Shown here piece after piece: positions 7,450 to 16,103 of a DNA stretch of 64,000 nucleotides. Position 1 is the stretch's first letter; every line of letters begins with the position of its first letter. The stretch lies in assembly GCA_031396205.1 (NCBI GenBank), contig JANNKH010000089.1:6312-70311 (forward strand), written 5' to 3'. A program made the translations under genes and the position numbers. The notes beneath the pieces were generated by a model. It had not been told where the DNA came from, made no database searches, and worked only from the letters and a program-made list of their open reading frames with translations. This DNA is from CAISIP01 sp031396205. Lineage in GTDB: Bacteria > Pseudomonadota > Gammaproteobacteria > Burkholderiales > Burkholderiaceae_C.

Positions 7450-8618
7450 GCCTGTCCCACTGGCTGCAAACCCTGGGCCCGGAGTTCGGCTTTCTGCGGG
7501 TGTTCCAGTACCTGACACTGCGCGCCGTGATGTCGGCGATGACCGCGCTGCTGATCGGCCTGATAGCCGGCCCGGCGGTGATCCGCAACCTGTCGCGGCT
7601 CAAGATCGGCCAGCCGATCCGCGGCTACGGGATGGAGACCCACTTCAGCAAGAGCGGCACGCCGACGATGGGGGGGGTGCTGATCCTGATCTGCATTGCC
7701 GTATCGACGCTGCTGTGGATGGATCTGTCGAACCGCTTCGTCTGGATCGTGCTGCTGGTCACGCTGGGTTTCGGAGCCATCGGCTGGGTCGACGACTGGC
7801 GCAAGGTGGTGCACAAGAACCCCGAGGGCATGCGCTCGAGCGAGAAATATTTCTGGCAATCGGTGATCGGCCTGGTCGCGGCCCTGTACCTGGTGTTCAG
7901 CATCTCGGAGAACTCCAACCTGCGGGTGCTGGAGCTGTTCTTCAAATGGGTGCAGTCGGGTTTCGACCTGAGCCTGCCACCCAAGGCCGGTCTGCTGCTG
8001 CCGTTCTTCAAGGCGATCAGTTATCCGCGGGGTGGGCTCGGCTGCGTCGTGCTCACCTCGCTGGTGCTGGTGGGGTCGTGCATTGCAGTCAACCTGACCG
8101 ACGGACTGGACGGCCTGGCCATCATGCCGGTCGTGATGGTCGGCTCCGCGCTGGGCGTGTTTGCCTATGTAACCGGCAGCGCCGTGTTCTCGAAGTACCT
8201 GCTGTTTCCGCATATTCCGGGTTCAGGCGAGCTGTTGATCTTCTGCGCCGCGATGGCCGGTGCCGGATTGGCCTTCCTGTGGTTCAACACCCATCCGGCC
8301 CAGGTGTTCATGGGCGACGTGGGCGCATTGGCGCTGGGTGGCGCCCTGGGCACCATCGCGGTCATCGTGCGCCAGGAAATCGTACTGGCGATCATGGGCG
8401 GCATCTTCGTGGCCGAAGCGGTCTCGGTGATGGCCCAGGTCGGCTATTTCAAGTACACGCGCAGGCGCTACGGCGAAGGCCGGCGCCTGCTCAAGATGGC
8501 GCCACTGCACCACCATTTCGAGAAGACCGGCTGGAAGGAGTCGCAGGTCGTCGTGCGGTTCTGGATCATCACCATGCTTTTATGCCTGGTGGGCCTTTCC
8601 ACCTTGAAGCTGCGCTGA
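7440..8618 (+). CDS. mraY: Phospho-N-acetylmuramoyl-pentapeptide-transferase MraY
   Basis: MraY is the polytopic inner-membrane enzyme that transfers phospho-MurNAc-pentapeptide from UDP to undecaprenyl phosphate, making lipid I. The 392-residue protein has about ten membrane segments and the hallmarks SGTPTMGGVLIL, the aspartate pair in GWVDDWRK, NLTDGLDGLAIMP, the magnesium-binding GDVGALALGG and the cytoplasmic APLHHHFEKTGWKE loop. The start is ATG at 7440, inside the end of murF. murD begins 5 bases after the stop. Confidence 0.97.
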   Translation: MLLSLSHWLQTLGPEFGFLRVFQYLTLRAVMSAMTALLIGLIAGPAVIRNLSRLKIGQPIRGYGMETHFSKSGTPTMGGVLILICIAVSTLLWMDLSNRFVWIVLLVTLGFGAIGWVDDWRKVVHKNPEGMRSSEKYFWQSVIGLVAALYLVFSISENSNLRVLELFFKWVQSGFDLSLPPKAGLLLPFFKAISYPRGGLGCVVLTSLVLVGSCIAVNLTDGLDGLAIMPVVMVGSALGVFAYVTGSAVFSKYLLFPHIPGSGELLIFCAAMAGAGLAFLWFNTHPAQVFMGDVGALALGGALGTIAVIVRQEIVLAIMGGIFVAEAVSVMAQVGYFKYTRRRYGEGRRLLKMAPLHHHFEKTGWKESQVVVRFWIITMLLCLVGLSTLKLR

Positions 8619-8623
8619 TCGCC

Positions 8624-10171
8624 ATGACCGACCTGCACGTCCAATCGGTCCTGATCCTGGGCCTGGGTACGTCCGGCCTGGCGATGGCGCGCTGGTGCCA
8701 GCGCGCCGGCGCGCATGTAACGGTAGCCGACACGCGCGCCGAGCCGCCCCAGCTCGCCGCGCTGCGCCAGGACCTGCCGCAGGCCGTGTTTGTTCACGGG
8801 GCGCTTGACGCGGCTCTGCTGACCGCGGGGCCGAGCCTGGTGCTCAAGAGCCCGGGAATCGCACCGGCGCTGATTGCGCCATTGACCGAGGCTGCGTCGG
8901 CTACCGGCATTCGCGTAGGGGGTGAGCTGGACCTGTTCGCCCAGGCATTGGCCGAACTCAGGGCGAGCCAGGCCTACCAACCCGAGATCCTGGCCATTAC
9001 CGGCACCAATGGCAAGACCACTGTCGCATCGCTGACGGCCCTACTGGTTGCGAGCGCCGGCAAGAGTGTCGTGCTGGCCGGCAATATCGGACCATCCCTG
9101 CTCGACACCCTGACACGCTGTGTTGACAGCGCCAGCCTGCCTCAAGTCTGGGTCATCGAGTTGTCGAGTTTCCAGCTCGCCGACATGGCACGGCCGGAAC
9201 GGGCCGCCGAAGACGCCGGCACGGCCAGCTTCGAGCCTAGCGCCGCCTGCGTGCTGAACCTGAGTCAGGACCACCTGGACTGGCACGGCACGATGGCAGC
9301 CTATGCGCAGGCCAAGTCCCGCGTCTTCGGACGGCAGGCGCTGATGCTGCTGAACCGGGACGATGCCCAGGTGATGGCGATGGCGCCGGCACCGGTCGTC
9401 GCCAAGGGCAGGACCGGGCGCCGCATCAGCTGTTTCGGCGCCGGCATGCCCAAGGCGCCAGGCGACTTCGGGCTGGAACAGGTAAACGGCATGTCCTGGA
9501 TGGTGCGCGCGCAGGAGCTCGATCCGACCATCAAACTGCGCAAGGGGCAGCAAGCCGATGCGTTGCACATCCAGCGCCTGATACCGGCAGAAGCCCTGCG
9601 CATCCGCGGCCGCCACAACGCCGTCAACGCGCTGGCGGCATTGGCACTGGCCGCCGCGGCGGGCTGCGCGCTGGCACCGATTCTTTTCGCCCTGCGCGAA
9701 TACCGCGGTGAACCACACCGGGTCGCGTCGATCGGGGTGTTGGACGGGGTGGAGTATTTCGACGACAGCAAGGGCACGAATGTCGGTGCGACCGCTGCGG
9801 CGCTTGGCGGCCTGGGCGTGGAACGCAAGCTGGTCGTGATCCTCGGCGGCGACGGCAAGGGACAGGATTTCGCGCCGTTGGCAGAACCCGTGCGCCAGTT
9901 CGCCCGCGCGGTGGTGCTGATCGGGCGCGACGCGCCTTTGATCCGTGCCGCGCTGCAGGCCAGCGGGATCGACCTGCTTGATGCCGACAGCATGGAACAC
10001 GCCGTTGCGCGCTCGGCCGCCGCGGCCCGGCCCGGTGACGCCGTGTTGCTGTCGCCGGCCTGCGCCAGCTTCGACATGTTCGACAACTACCCGCACCGCG
10101 CCCGGGTGTTCCACGACGCAGTGCAGGCGATGGCGCAAGACGCCGGAACCGAGCTGGAGGGGTCGGCATGA
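8624..10171 (+). CDS. murD: UDP-N-acetylmuramoyl-L-alanine--D-glutamate ligase MurD
   Basis: MurD adds D-glutamate to UDP-MurNAc-L-Ala. The 515-residue protein begins with a Rossmann-like UDP-binding domain (ILGLGTSGLAMARWC), then the P-loop ITGTNGKTTVASLTA, the central motif LNLSQDHLDWHGTM and the C-terminal domain with DDSKGTNVGAT and LSPACASFDMFDNY. It is longer than the enterobacterial enzyme (about 440), mainly through inserts in the central domain such as the segment around RPERAAEDAGTASFEPSA, a pattern common in Burkholderiales. The stop at 10169-10171 overlaps the ATG of the next junction repeat (ATGA at 10168). Confidence 0.96.
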   Translation: MTDLHVQSVLILGLGTSGLAMARWCQRAGAHVTVADTRAEPPQLAALRQDLPQAVFVHGALDAALLTAGPSLVLKSPGIAPALIAPLTEAASATGIRVGGELDLFAQALAELRASQAYQPEILAITGTNGKTTVASLTALLVASAGKSVVLAGNIGPSLLDTLTRCVDSASLPQVWVIELSSFQLADMARPERAAEDAGTASFEPSAACVLNLSQDHLDWHGTMAAYAQAKSRVFGRQALMLLNRDDAQVMAMAPAPVVAKGRTGRRISCFGAGMPKAPGDFGLEQVNGMSWMVRAQELDPTIKLRKGQQADALHIQRLIPAEALRIRGRHNAVNALAALALAAAAGCALAPILFALREYRGEPHRVASIGVLDGVEYFDDSKGTNVGATAAALGGLGVERKLVVILGGDGKGQDFAPLAEPVRQFARAVVLIGRDAPLIRAALQASGIDLLDADSMEHAVARSAAAARPGDAVLLSPACASFDMFDNYPHRARVFHDAVQAMAQDAGTELEGSA

Positions 10172-10295
10172 GCGCTGCGCCGGGCCGCTCCCAAGCAAGC
10201 TCGCACCGCAGTGCGAAGCACGAAGGTAATCTGATGAGCGCCGCCGGGCCGTTCCCAGGGGCGAATTCCGCAATGCGCAGCATGGAGGATGCCTG
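10168..10295 (+). repeat. Two diverged junction-repeat units between murD and ftsW
   Basis: Unit 1 starts at 10168 and unit 2 at 10234 (66 and 62 bp). Both start with ATGAGC, and both share the CCGGGCCG(C/T)TCCCA core and a GCA-rich middle with the ftsL/ftsI units. Together they make a 42-codon ORF (10168-10296) that starts with ATG in the ATGA ending murD and stops with TGA in the TGATG starting ftsW, so coupling is kept at both ends. A GGAGG at 10284-10288 serves as ribosome-binding site for ftsW. The predicted peptide (starting MSAAPGRSQASSHRSAKHEG) has no recognised family. These copies are more diverged than those at 2440, suggesting older insertions. Confidence 0.85.
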
Positions 10296-11555
10296 ATGAC
10301 CGCCAGCTGGGACCGCATCAGGACCTTCGGCGCCGACCTGCTGCCGGCGGCATGGGCGCGACAGACACCCCTGCCGGTGCGCCTGGGGCGCCGCCGCAGC
10401 AATTTGCAGGCGCCGGTGCGGCTGGAAAGTTTCGACCAGGTGCTGGTCTGGGTCACCGTCACACTGCTGGCATGGGGACTGGTGATGGTGTACTCGGCCA
10501 CCGTCGCCATGCCCGACAACCCCAAGTTCGAGCGCTATTCCCATAGCCATTTCCTGTTCCGCCACATGTTGTGGCTGGCGGTGGGCTTCGTGACCGCCTT
10601 GATCGCATTCCAGATCCCGATTGCAACCTGGGAAAAGTCGGCACCCTGGTTGTTCGTGATCGCCCTGCTGTTGCTCACCGCGGTGCTGATTCCGCAACTG
10701 GGCAAAGGCGTCAACGGCGCACGCCGCTGGCTGGTGCTGGGGCCGATCAGTTTCCAGCCCTCGGAACTGGCCAAATTCGCGGTGCTGCTATACGCCGCGG
10801 ACTACATGGTGCGCAAGATGGACGTCAAGGAAAAGTTCTTCCGCGCAGTGATGCCGATGGCGGCCGCGATCGCGATCGTCGGTGTGCTGTTGCTGGCCGA
10901 ACCGGACATGGGTGCCTTCATGGTGATCGCAGTAATTGCGATGGGGATTCTGTTCCTGGGCGGTGTCAATGCGCGCATGTTCTTCCTGATCGCACTGATC
11001 CTGGTTGTCGCGTTCTCGATGATGATCCTGTTCAGCGAATGGCGTCGCGAGCGCATCTTTGCCTACCTTGACCCCTGGAGCGAGCAATACGCGCTGGGCA
11101 AGGGCTACCAGTTGTCGCACTCGCTGATCGCGATCGGCCGTGGCGAGATCTTCGGCGTCGGGCTGGGCGGCAGCGTGGAAAAACTGCACTGGCTGCCGGA
11201 AGCGCACACCGATTTCCTGCTGGCCGTTATCGGCGAGGAATTCGGTCTGATCGGCGTGTTGTGCCTGATCGGGCTTTTTGTCTGGATGACGCGCCGAATG
11301 ATCCATATCGGCCGTCAGGCGATCGCGCTGGACCGGATTTTCGCTGGCCTGGTCGCGCAGGGCGTCGGCATCTGGATGGGATTCCAGGCCTTCATCAACA
11401 TGGGCGTGAACCTGGGCGCGTTGCCCACCAAGGGCCTGACCTTGCCGCTGATGAGTTTTGGTGGCACTGCCATTTTGGTGAACCTGGTCGCGATCGCGGT
11501 GGTGCTGCGCATCGACATCGAAAGCCGCCAACTGATGCACGGAGGTAGACCATGA
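10296..11555 (+). CDS. ftsW: Septal peptidoglycan glycosyltransferase FtsW (SEDS family)
   Basis: FtsW is the SEDS-family polymerase that extends glycan strands from lipid II in complex with FtsI at the septum. The 419-residue protein has about ten membrane segments and the family signatures VMVYSAT, GARRWLVLGPISFQPSELAK, AEPDMGAF, YQLSHSLIAIGRGEIFGVGLGGS and the C-terminal MGVNLGALPTKGLTLPLMSFGG. The N-terminal cytoplasmic tail of about 45 residues precedes the first membrane segment. The start ATG follows GGAGG by 7 bases. The end overlaps the murG start (ATGA at 11552). Confidence 0.96.
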   Translation: MTASWDRIRTFGADLLPAAWARQTPLPVRLGRRRSNLQAPVRLESFDQVLVWVTVTLLAWGLVMVYSATVAMPDNPKFERYSHSHFLFRHMLWLAVGFVTALIAFQIPIATWEKSAPWLFVIALLLLTAVLIPQLGKGVNGARRWLVLGPISFQPSELAKFAVLLYAADYMVRKMDVKEKFFRAVMPMAAAIAIVGVLLLAEPDMGAFMVIAVIAMGILFLGGVNARMFFLIALILVVAFSMMILFSEWRRERIFAYLDPWSEQYALGKGYQLSHSLIAIGRGEIFGVGLGGSVEKLHWLPEAHTDFLLAVIGEEFGLIGVLCLIGLFVWMTRRMIHIGRQAIALDRIFAGLVAQGVGIWMGFQAFINMGVNLGALPTKGLTLPLMSFGGTAILVNLVAIAVVLRIDIESRQLMHGGRP

Positions 11556-12832
11556 GCCTTGTCCGACCGTACGGCGCCGACCCCGGCGATCTGCAGATCG
11601 CCGGGGTCGGCATCGCGATCGATCCCAACGGTTCGGGCCTGATCACGCAGACCGACACCGGTCGACATTCGGGCAAGGAGCCGCCGCAGCCACGTGGCAA
11701 GACAGGCGCAGTCGCAGGCGGCGGGGCCACCGCGACCGTCGGCGAAGGAACGGCCAAGCGCACGGCCCTCGTCATGGCCGGCGGCACCGGCGGTCACATC
11801 TTCCCCGGTCTGGCAGTGGCGCAGGCATTGCGCACCAGCGGCTGGACCGTCTACTGGCTCGGCGGCAGCGGCAGCAGCCGGGTACCGAGCATGGAGAGCC
11901 GGCTCGTTCCACCACAGGGTTTTGCGTTCGAGGCGCTCGATTTTTCCGGGGTCCGTGGCAAAGGCGTGCTGACCCTGGGCCTGTTGCCGCTGCGCCTGCT
12001 GCGCGCGTTCTGGCAAAGCATTCGGGTGCTGCGCCGAATCCAACCAGACGTGGTTATCGGTCTGGGCGGCTACATCACGTTCCCGGGCGGTTTGATGTCG
12101 GTGCTGCTCGGCAAGCCCTTGGTGCTGCATGAACAAAATTCGGTTGCCGGAATGGCTAACCGGGTATTGGCTGGCGTCGCGGACCGGGTCTACACCGCGT
12201 TCCCGGATGTGATGCCCAAGGCCCATTGGGTCGGTAACCCCTTGCGCCAGGCATTCATTGGACAACCCGCACCGGAGCAACGCTTCGCCCGTCGCAGTGG
12301 CCCGCTGCGGGTGCTGGTCGTCGGTGGCAGCCTGGGCGCGCGGGCGCTGAACGACGTCGTGCCGCAAGCATTGGCGCTGGTTCCGCCCGAGCAGCGGCCG
12401 CAGGTCATCCACCAAAGCGGTGTCAGCCAGATCAACGCCCTGCGCGCCAATTACGAACGCGCCGGTATCGGGGCCGAGTTGACCCCCTTCATCGACGACA
12501 TGGCCAGCGCCTTTGCCGACGCCGATCTGGTGATCTGCCGCGCAGGTGCCAGCACCGTGACCGAGATCGCGGCCATTGGCGTGGCGGCCCTGTTCGTCCC
12601 CTTTCCGTCCGCGGTAGACGATCACCAGACCCGCAATGCCCGTTTCCTGGTCGAGCGCGGTGGCGGCTGGCTGATGCCGCAGACCGAATTCGAGCCGCAG
12701 CGGCTGGCGCAATTCCTGCAGCAGGCCACGCGCGAGAACCTGCTGGCCTGCGCCGCGACCGCGCGGCGCTGCGCCAAAACCGATGCCACCGCGCAGGTGG
12801 TGGCGGCATGCGAGGAACTGGTGCGCGCATGA
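11552..12832 (+). CDS. murG: MurG glycosyltransferase with a 70-residue N-terminal extension
   Basis: MurG transfers GlcNAc from UDP-GlcNAc to lipid I, giving lipid II, at the inner face of the membrane. The catalytic part begins at about residue 70 with TALVMAGGTGGHIFPGLAVA and continues with GLGGYITFPGG, HEQNSVAGMANR, VVGGSLGARALN and the UDP-GlcNAc site CRAGASTVTEIAAIG. At 426 residues it is about 70 longer than usual. The extra N-terminal part is rich in G, A, P and T and likely disordered. The ATG at 11552 overlaps the ftsW stop, and no other ATG, GTG or TTG lies in frame before the first beta-strand, so the extension is probably translated. It contains the perfect palindrome at 11576-11611. 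Confidence 0.94.
   Translation: MSLVRPYGADPGDLQIAGVGIAIDPNGSGLITQTDTGRHSGKEPPQPRGKTGAVAGGGATATVGEGTAKRTALVMAGGTGGHIFPGLAVAQALRTSGWTVYWLGGSGSSRVPSMESRLVPPQGFAFEALDFSGVRGKGVLTLGLLPLRLLRAFWQSIRVLRRIQPDVVIGLGGYITFPGGLMSVLLGKPLVLHEQNSVAGMANRVLAGVADRVYTAFPDVMPKAHWVGNPLRQAFIGQPAPEQRFARRSGPLRVLVVGGSLGARALNDVVPQALALVPPEQRPQVIHQSGVSQINALRANYERAGIGAELTPFIDDMASAFADADLVICRAGASTVTEIAAIGVAALFVPFPSAVDDHQTRNARFLVERGGGWLMPQTEFEPQRLAQFLQQATRENLLACAATARRCAKTDATAQVVAACEELVRA
11576..11611. repeat. 36-bp perfect palindrome in the 5' end of murG
   Basis: The left arm GCCGACCCCGGCGATCTG is followed with no spacer by its exact reverse complement, centred on a PstI-like CTGCAG. It starts 24 bases after the murG ATG and encodes residues ADPGDLQIAGVG of the N-terminal extension. 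As RNA it would fold to a very stable GC-rich hairpin near the edge of an initiating ribosome; as DNA it could be a dimer binding site. There is no T-run, so it is not a normal terminator. Perfect symmetry over 36 bp in coding sequence is unlikely by chance. Confidence 0.95.
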
Positions 12833-14262
12833 AGTACGCGATTCGGCGCATCCACTTCATCGGCATCGGCGGCTCCGGGATGTCCGCGATTGCCGAGGTA
12901 TTGCAGGGCCTGGGCTACACCATCTCGGGCTCGGATATGGCCGCCAGCGTCACGCTGCAACGCCTGGGCGGCCTGGGCATCAAGGTCTTTGTCGGTCACG
13001 ATGCGGCCCATATCGAAGGCGCCGACGCAGTCGTCACGACCACCGCCGTGCACGAGGACAACGCCGAGGTCATTGAAGCGCGGGCCCGACGCATTCCTGT
13101 GGTGCCGCGCGCCATCATGCTGGCCGAACTGATGCGTCTCAAGCAAGGCATCGCGATCGCCGGCACCCACGGCAAGACCACTACCACCAGCCTGGTGGCC
13201 AGCGTGCTGGTCCAGGCCGGGCTGGACCCAACCTTTGTGATTGGTGGGCGGCTCAACAGCGCCGGCACCAACGCCCGCCTGGGCACCGGCGACTACATCG
13301 TCGTCGAGGCGGACGAGTCCGATGCCTCATTCCTGAACCTGCTGCCGGTGATGGCGATCGTGACCAACATCGACGCCGACCATATGGCCACCTACGGCCA
13401 CGACTTCAAGCGACTGCAATCGGCGTTTGTCGATTTCCTGCACCGGATGCCGTTCTACGGCACCGCGATCCTGTGTACCGACGATCCGGCGGTCAAGGAG
13501 ATCCTGCCCCAGGTATCGTGCCCGATCACCAGCTACGGCTTCGCTGACGACGTCCAGGTCCGGGCGGTCGACGTGCGCGCTGTCGGCAGCCAGATGCACT
13601 TTACCGTGACACGCCGCAACGGTGTGGTGTTGCCCGACATGCCGGTAGTGCTCAACCTGGCCGGTCGCCACAACGTGCTCAATGCGCTGTCGGCGATCGC
13701 GGTGGCGGTGGAACTCAATATTCCGGATGCGGCGGTGCAGGAAGCGCTGGCCGCATTCCAAGGTGTCGGCCGCCGCTTCCAGCCGTACGGTGAAGTCGCC
13801 TGCAGCCATGGCGGCCATTTCACGCTGGTAGACGACTATGGTCACCATCCGGTCGAGATGGCTGCCACCATCGCCGCGGCACGCGGGGCCTTCCCGCAGC
13901 GGCGCCTGCTGCTGGCCTTCCAGCCGCACCGCTACACCCGTACCCGCGACTGCTTTGACGACTTCGTCAAAGCGATCGGCCAGGTCGATGCGGTGCTGTT
14001 GTCCGAGGTATACCCGGCGGGAGAAACCCCGATCGTCGCCGCCGACGGGCGCGCACTGGCACGCGCATTGCGCGTGGCCGGTCAGGTCGAGCCGGTTTTC
14101 GTCGACGACATCCTGGACATGGCCCAGGCCATCCTGGACAACAGCCAGGACGGTGACGTGGTGTTATGCATGGGTGCAGGGACCATCGGAGCAGTACCGG
14201 CGCGGGTGGTCGAGATGGCCGCGGGCCCCAGGGCGACGAACCAGCAGGAGCTGGCCGCATGA
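12829..14262 (+). CDS. murC: UDP-N-acetylmuramate--L-alanine ligase MurC
   Basis: MurC adds the first amino acid, L-alanine, to UDP-MurNAc with ATP. The 477-residue protein has the N-terminal IHFIGIGGSGMSAIAEVL motif for UDP-MurNAc, the P-loop IAGTHGKTTTTSLVAS, EADESDASFLNL, NIDADHMATYGHD and the C-terminal DDYGHHPVEM and FQPHRYTRTRDCFDDF motifs. The start is ATG at 12829 within the ATGA that ends murG; the stop overlaps ddlB in the same way (14259-14262). Confidence 0.97.
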   Translation: MKYAIRRIHFIGIGGSGMSAIAEVLQGLGYTISGSDMAASVTLQRLGGLGIKVFVGHDAAHIEGADAVVTTTAVHEDNAEVIEARARRIPVVPRAIMLAELMRLKQGIAIAGTHGKTTTTSLVASVLVQAGLDPTFVIGGRLNSAGTNARLGTGDYIVVEADESDASFLNLLPVMAIVTNIDADHMATYGHDFKRLQSAFVDFLHRMPFYGTAILCTDDPAVKEILPQVSCPITSYGFADDVQVRAVDVRAVGSQMHFTVTRRNGVVLPDMPVVLNLAGRHNVLNALSAIAVAVELNIPDAAVQEALAAFQGVGRRFQPYGEVACSHGGHFTLVDDYGHHPVEMAATIAAARGAFPQRRLLLAFQPHRYTRTRDCFDDFVKAIGQVDAVLLSEVYPAGETPIVAADGRALARALRVAGQVEPVFVDDILDMAQAILDNSQDGDVVLCMGAGTIGAVPARVVEMAAGPRATNQQELAA

Positions 14263-15242
14263 CGCAGACAAAGCAGCACCTGGGCAAGGTCGCCGTGCTG
14301 ATGGGCGGGGCATCGGCCGAGCGCGCGATCTCGTTGATGTCGGGCACCGGCGTGCTCAATGCGCTGCGCTCGGCCGGTGTGGACGCGCATGCGTTCGACC
14401 CAGCCCTGCGTACGGTGGAAGAACTGCGCATCGACGGGTTTGCACGCTGTTTCATCGCGCTGCACGGCCGCTTCGGCGAAGACGGCACCGTGCAAGGAGC
14501 ACTCGAGCTGCTGGGCATTCCCTACACCGGCTCGGGCGTCATGGCCAGCGCGATCGCAATCGACAAGGTCATGACCAAACGCGTCTGGCTGGCCGAGGGC
14601 TTGCCCACCCCGGCCTACCGGCTACTGCGCGCCGGCCATGATCGTAGTCAGACGATTGCCATACCGGACGAACTCGGACTGCCGCTGATCGTCAAACCCG
14701 CGCGCGAAGGCTCGTCGATCGGCGTCGTCAAGGTGATGGGCTATTCCGAGGTCCAACCCGCGATCGACCAGGCCCTGTGCATGGATAGCGACGTGCTGTG
14801 CGAACAGTTCATCGCTGGCGACGAGGTCACCTGCCCGATCATCGGCACCGGCGACAGCGCGCGTGCGTTGCCGGTAATCCGCATCGTCGCACCCGAGGGC
14901 AACTACGACTACCAGAACAAGTATTTCACCGACGACACCCAGTACCTGGTGCCCTGTCAGCTACCGGCCGGTGAAGAAGAAGCCATCCAGCAACTGGCGC
15001 TGCGGGCCTACCAGGTGCTCGACTGCCGCGGCTGGGGCCGAGTCGATGTGATGATCGACGCCAAGACCCGCGCCCCCTACCTGCTGGAGGTCAACACCTC
15101 GCCCGGCATGACCAGCCATTCCCTGGTGCCGATGTCCGCGCGTGCCGCCGGCATCAGCTATGAAGACCTGTGCCTGCAACTGCTGCTGCTGGCCAGCCTG
15201 GACAATCCGCGTGAGCGTGCGGACATCGAGGAGGGGTCATGA
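14259..15242 (+). CDS. ddlB: D-alanine--D-alanine ligase Ddl
   Basis: Ddl joins two D-alanines with ATP to make the dipeptide used by MurF. The 327-residue ATP-grasp protein has VAVLMGGASAERAISLMSG, HGRFGEDGTVQGALELLGIPYTGSG (split here over two conserved blocks), KPAREGSSIGV, and the metal-binding EVNTSPGMTSHSLVP. The order of blocks and length fit the DdlB type found inside dcw clusters. The stop at 15240-15242 overlaps the ATG of the next junction repeat (ATGA at 15239). Confidence 0.96.
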   Translation: MTQTKQHLGKVAVLMGGASAERAISLMSGTGVLNALRSAGVDAHAFDPALRTVEELRIDGFARCFIALHGRFGEDGTVQGALELLGIPYTGSGVMASAIAIDKVMTKRVWLAEGLPTPAYRLLRAGHDRSQTIAIPDELGLPLIVKPAREGSSIGVVKVMGYSEVQPAIDQALCMDSDVLCEQFIAGDEVTCPIIGTGDSARALPVIRIVAPEGNYDYQNKYFTDDTQYLVPCQLPAGEEEAIQQLALRAYQVLDCRGWGRVDVMIDAKTRAPYLLEVNTSPGMTSHSLVPMSARAAGISYEDLCLQLLLLASLDNPRERADIEEGS

Positions 15243-15297
15243 GTACGCAGGGCCGCCCCAAGTGCGAATACCGCAGTGCGCAGCAGGGAGGCACCGA
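15239..15297 (+). repeat. Single junction-repeat unit between ddlB and ftsQ
   Basis: One 59-bp unit joins ddlB to ftsQ. It begins ATGAGTACGCAGGGCCGCCC, shares the CCGCAGTGCGCAGCA middle with the other copies, and ends with GGGAGG seven bases before the ftsQ ATG. It encodes a 20-codon mini-ORF (15239-15301, MSTQGRPKCEYRSAQQGGTE) whose start lies in the ddlB stop (ATGA) and whose stop lies in the ftsQ start (ATGA at 15298). This single copy shows the basic unit clearly: 59 bp is the length needed for a 20-codon ORF that hands over from one ATGA to the next. Confidence 0.88.
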
Positions 15298-16083
15298 ATG
15301 AGCGAAGCCTTCACGCCACCCTTCGATGTGCGCCTGATGAACATGACGGCCAGCGCGCTGCTGGCGGTTTTCGGCATGGCCGCACTGGCAGCACTGGCGC
15401 ATGGGTTGGCCAACCATCCGGCATTCGCGATCGCGGCCATCACGGTCAGCGGCGAGGTGGTGCATAACAACGTGCCCACCTTGCGTGCCAATGTCGCGCC
15501 CAAATTGAGCGGCAACTTCTTCACGCTCGACCTGGTGCAGGCGCGCCAGAGCTTCGAAACCCTGCCCTGGGTTCGGCGCGCGGTAGTGCGGCGGGCTTTC
15601 CCCGATCGGCTCGCGGTGGAGTTGCAGGAGCATCAGGCGGTGGCGTACTGGGGTGCGGAGGATGGATCGCGCCTGCTCAACAATTTTGGCGAGGTGTTCG
15701 AGGCCAATCTGGGCGAGGTCGAACAGGAGAGCCTGCCGCGCATGGATGGGCCGGCCGGCCAGGAGCTTCAGGTGCTGGCGATGTACCGTGCCCTGCAACC
15801 CCAGTTTGCCGCGCTGGAACTGGAGCTCGAGGAGCTGCGGCTCAGCGGGCGCGGCGGTTGGGTGGCCCGGCTGGACTCGGGCGCCGAGATCGAACTGGGG
15901 CGCGGTAGCGACGAAGAAGTGGTGGCGCGGACCAACCGTTTTCTCAGAACGCTGACACAGGTGACTTTGCGCTACAACCGCCGTCCCGACGCAGTGGAGG
16001 CCGCCGACCTGCGCCACGCCGATGGTTACGCACTGAGGCTGCGCGGCGTCAGTACCGTGGTCACCGAGACACCGAAGAAATAG
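15298..16083 (+). CDS. ftsQ: Cell division protein FtsQ
   Basis: FtsQ is a bitopic inner-membrane divisome protein that binds FtsB and FtsL. The 261-residue product has a cytoplasmic start of about 15 residues, a membrane segment near residues 16-36 (ASALLAVFGMAALAALAHGL), a POTRA domain beginning at FAIAAITVSGEVVHNN and containing FFTLDLVQARQSFETLPWVRRAVVRRAFPDRLAVELQEH (here described as two adjacent conserved blocks), and a C-terminal beta domain. The ATG at 15298 is placed by the GGAGG in the preceding repeat and by overlap with the mini-ORF stop. ftsA starts 20 bases downstream. Confidence 0.95.
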   Translation: MSEAFTPPFDVRLMNMTASALLAVFGMAALAALAHGLANHPAFAIAAITVSGEVVHNNVPTLRANVAPKLSGNFFTLDLVQARQSFETLPWVRRAVVRRAFPDRLAVELQEHQAVAYWGAEDGSRLLNNFGEVFEANLGEVEQESLPRMDGPAGQELQVLAMYRALQPQFAALELELEELRLSGRGGWVARLDSGAEIELGRGSDEEVVARTNRFLRTLTQVTLRYNRRPDAVEAADLRHADGYALRLRGVSTVVTETPKK

Positions 16084-16103
16084 CGCAATCAACAGGTACA
16101 GAT

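Noticed and set aside
7307..8623. Upstream extension of the murD frame across mraY
   Set aside because: The residues before 8624 are a shadow of mraY; MurD family proteins begin at the ATG at 8624.
10168..10295. Considered as an N-terminal extension of FtsW
   Set aside because: The mini-ORF is in a different frame and stops in the TGATG that starts ftsW; the FtsW start has its own GGAGG.
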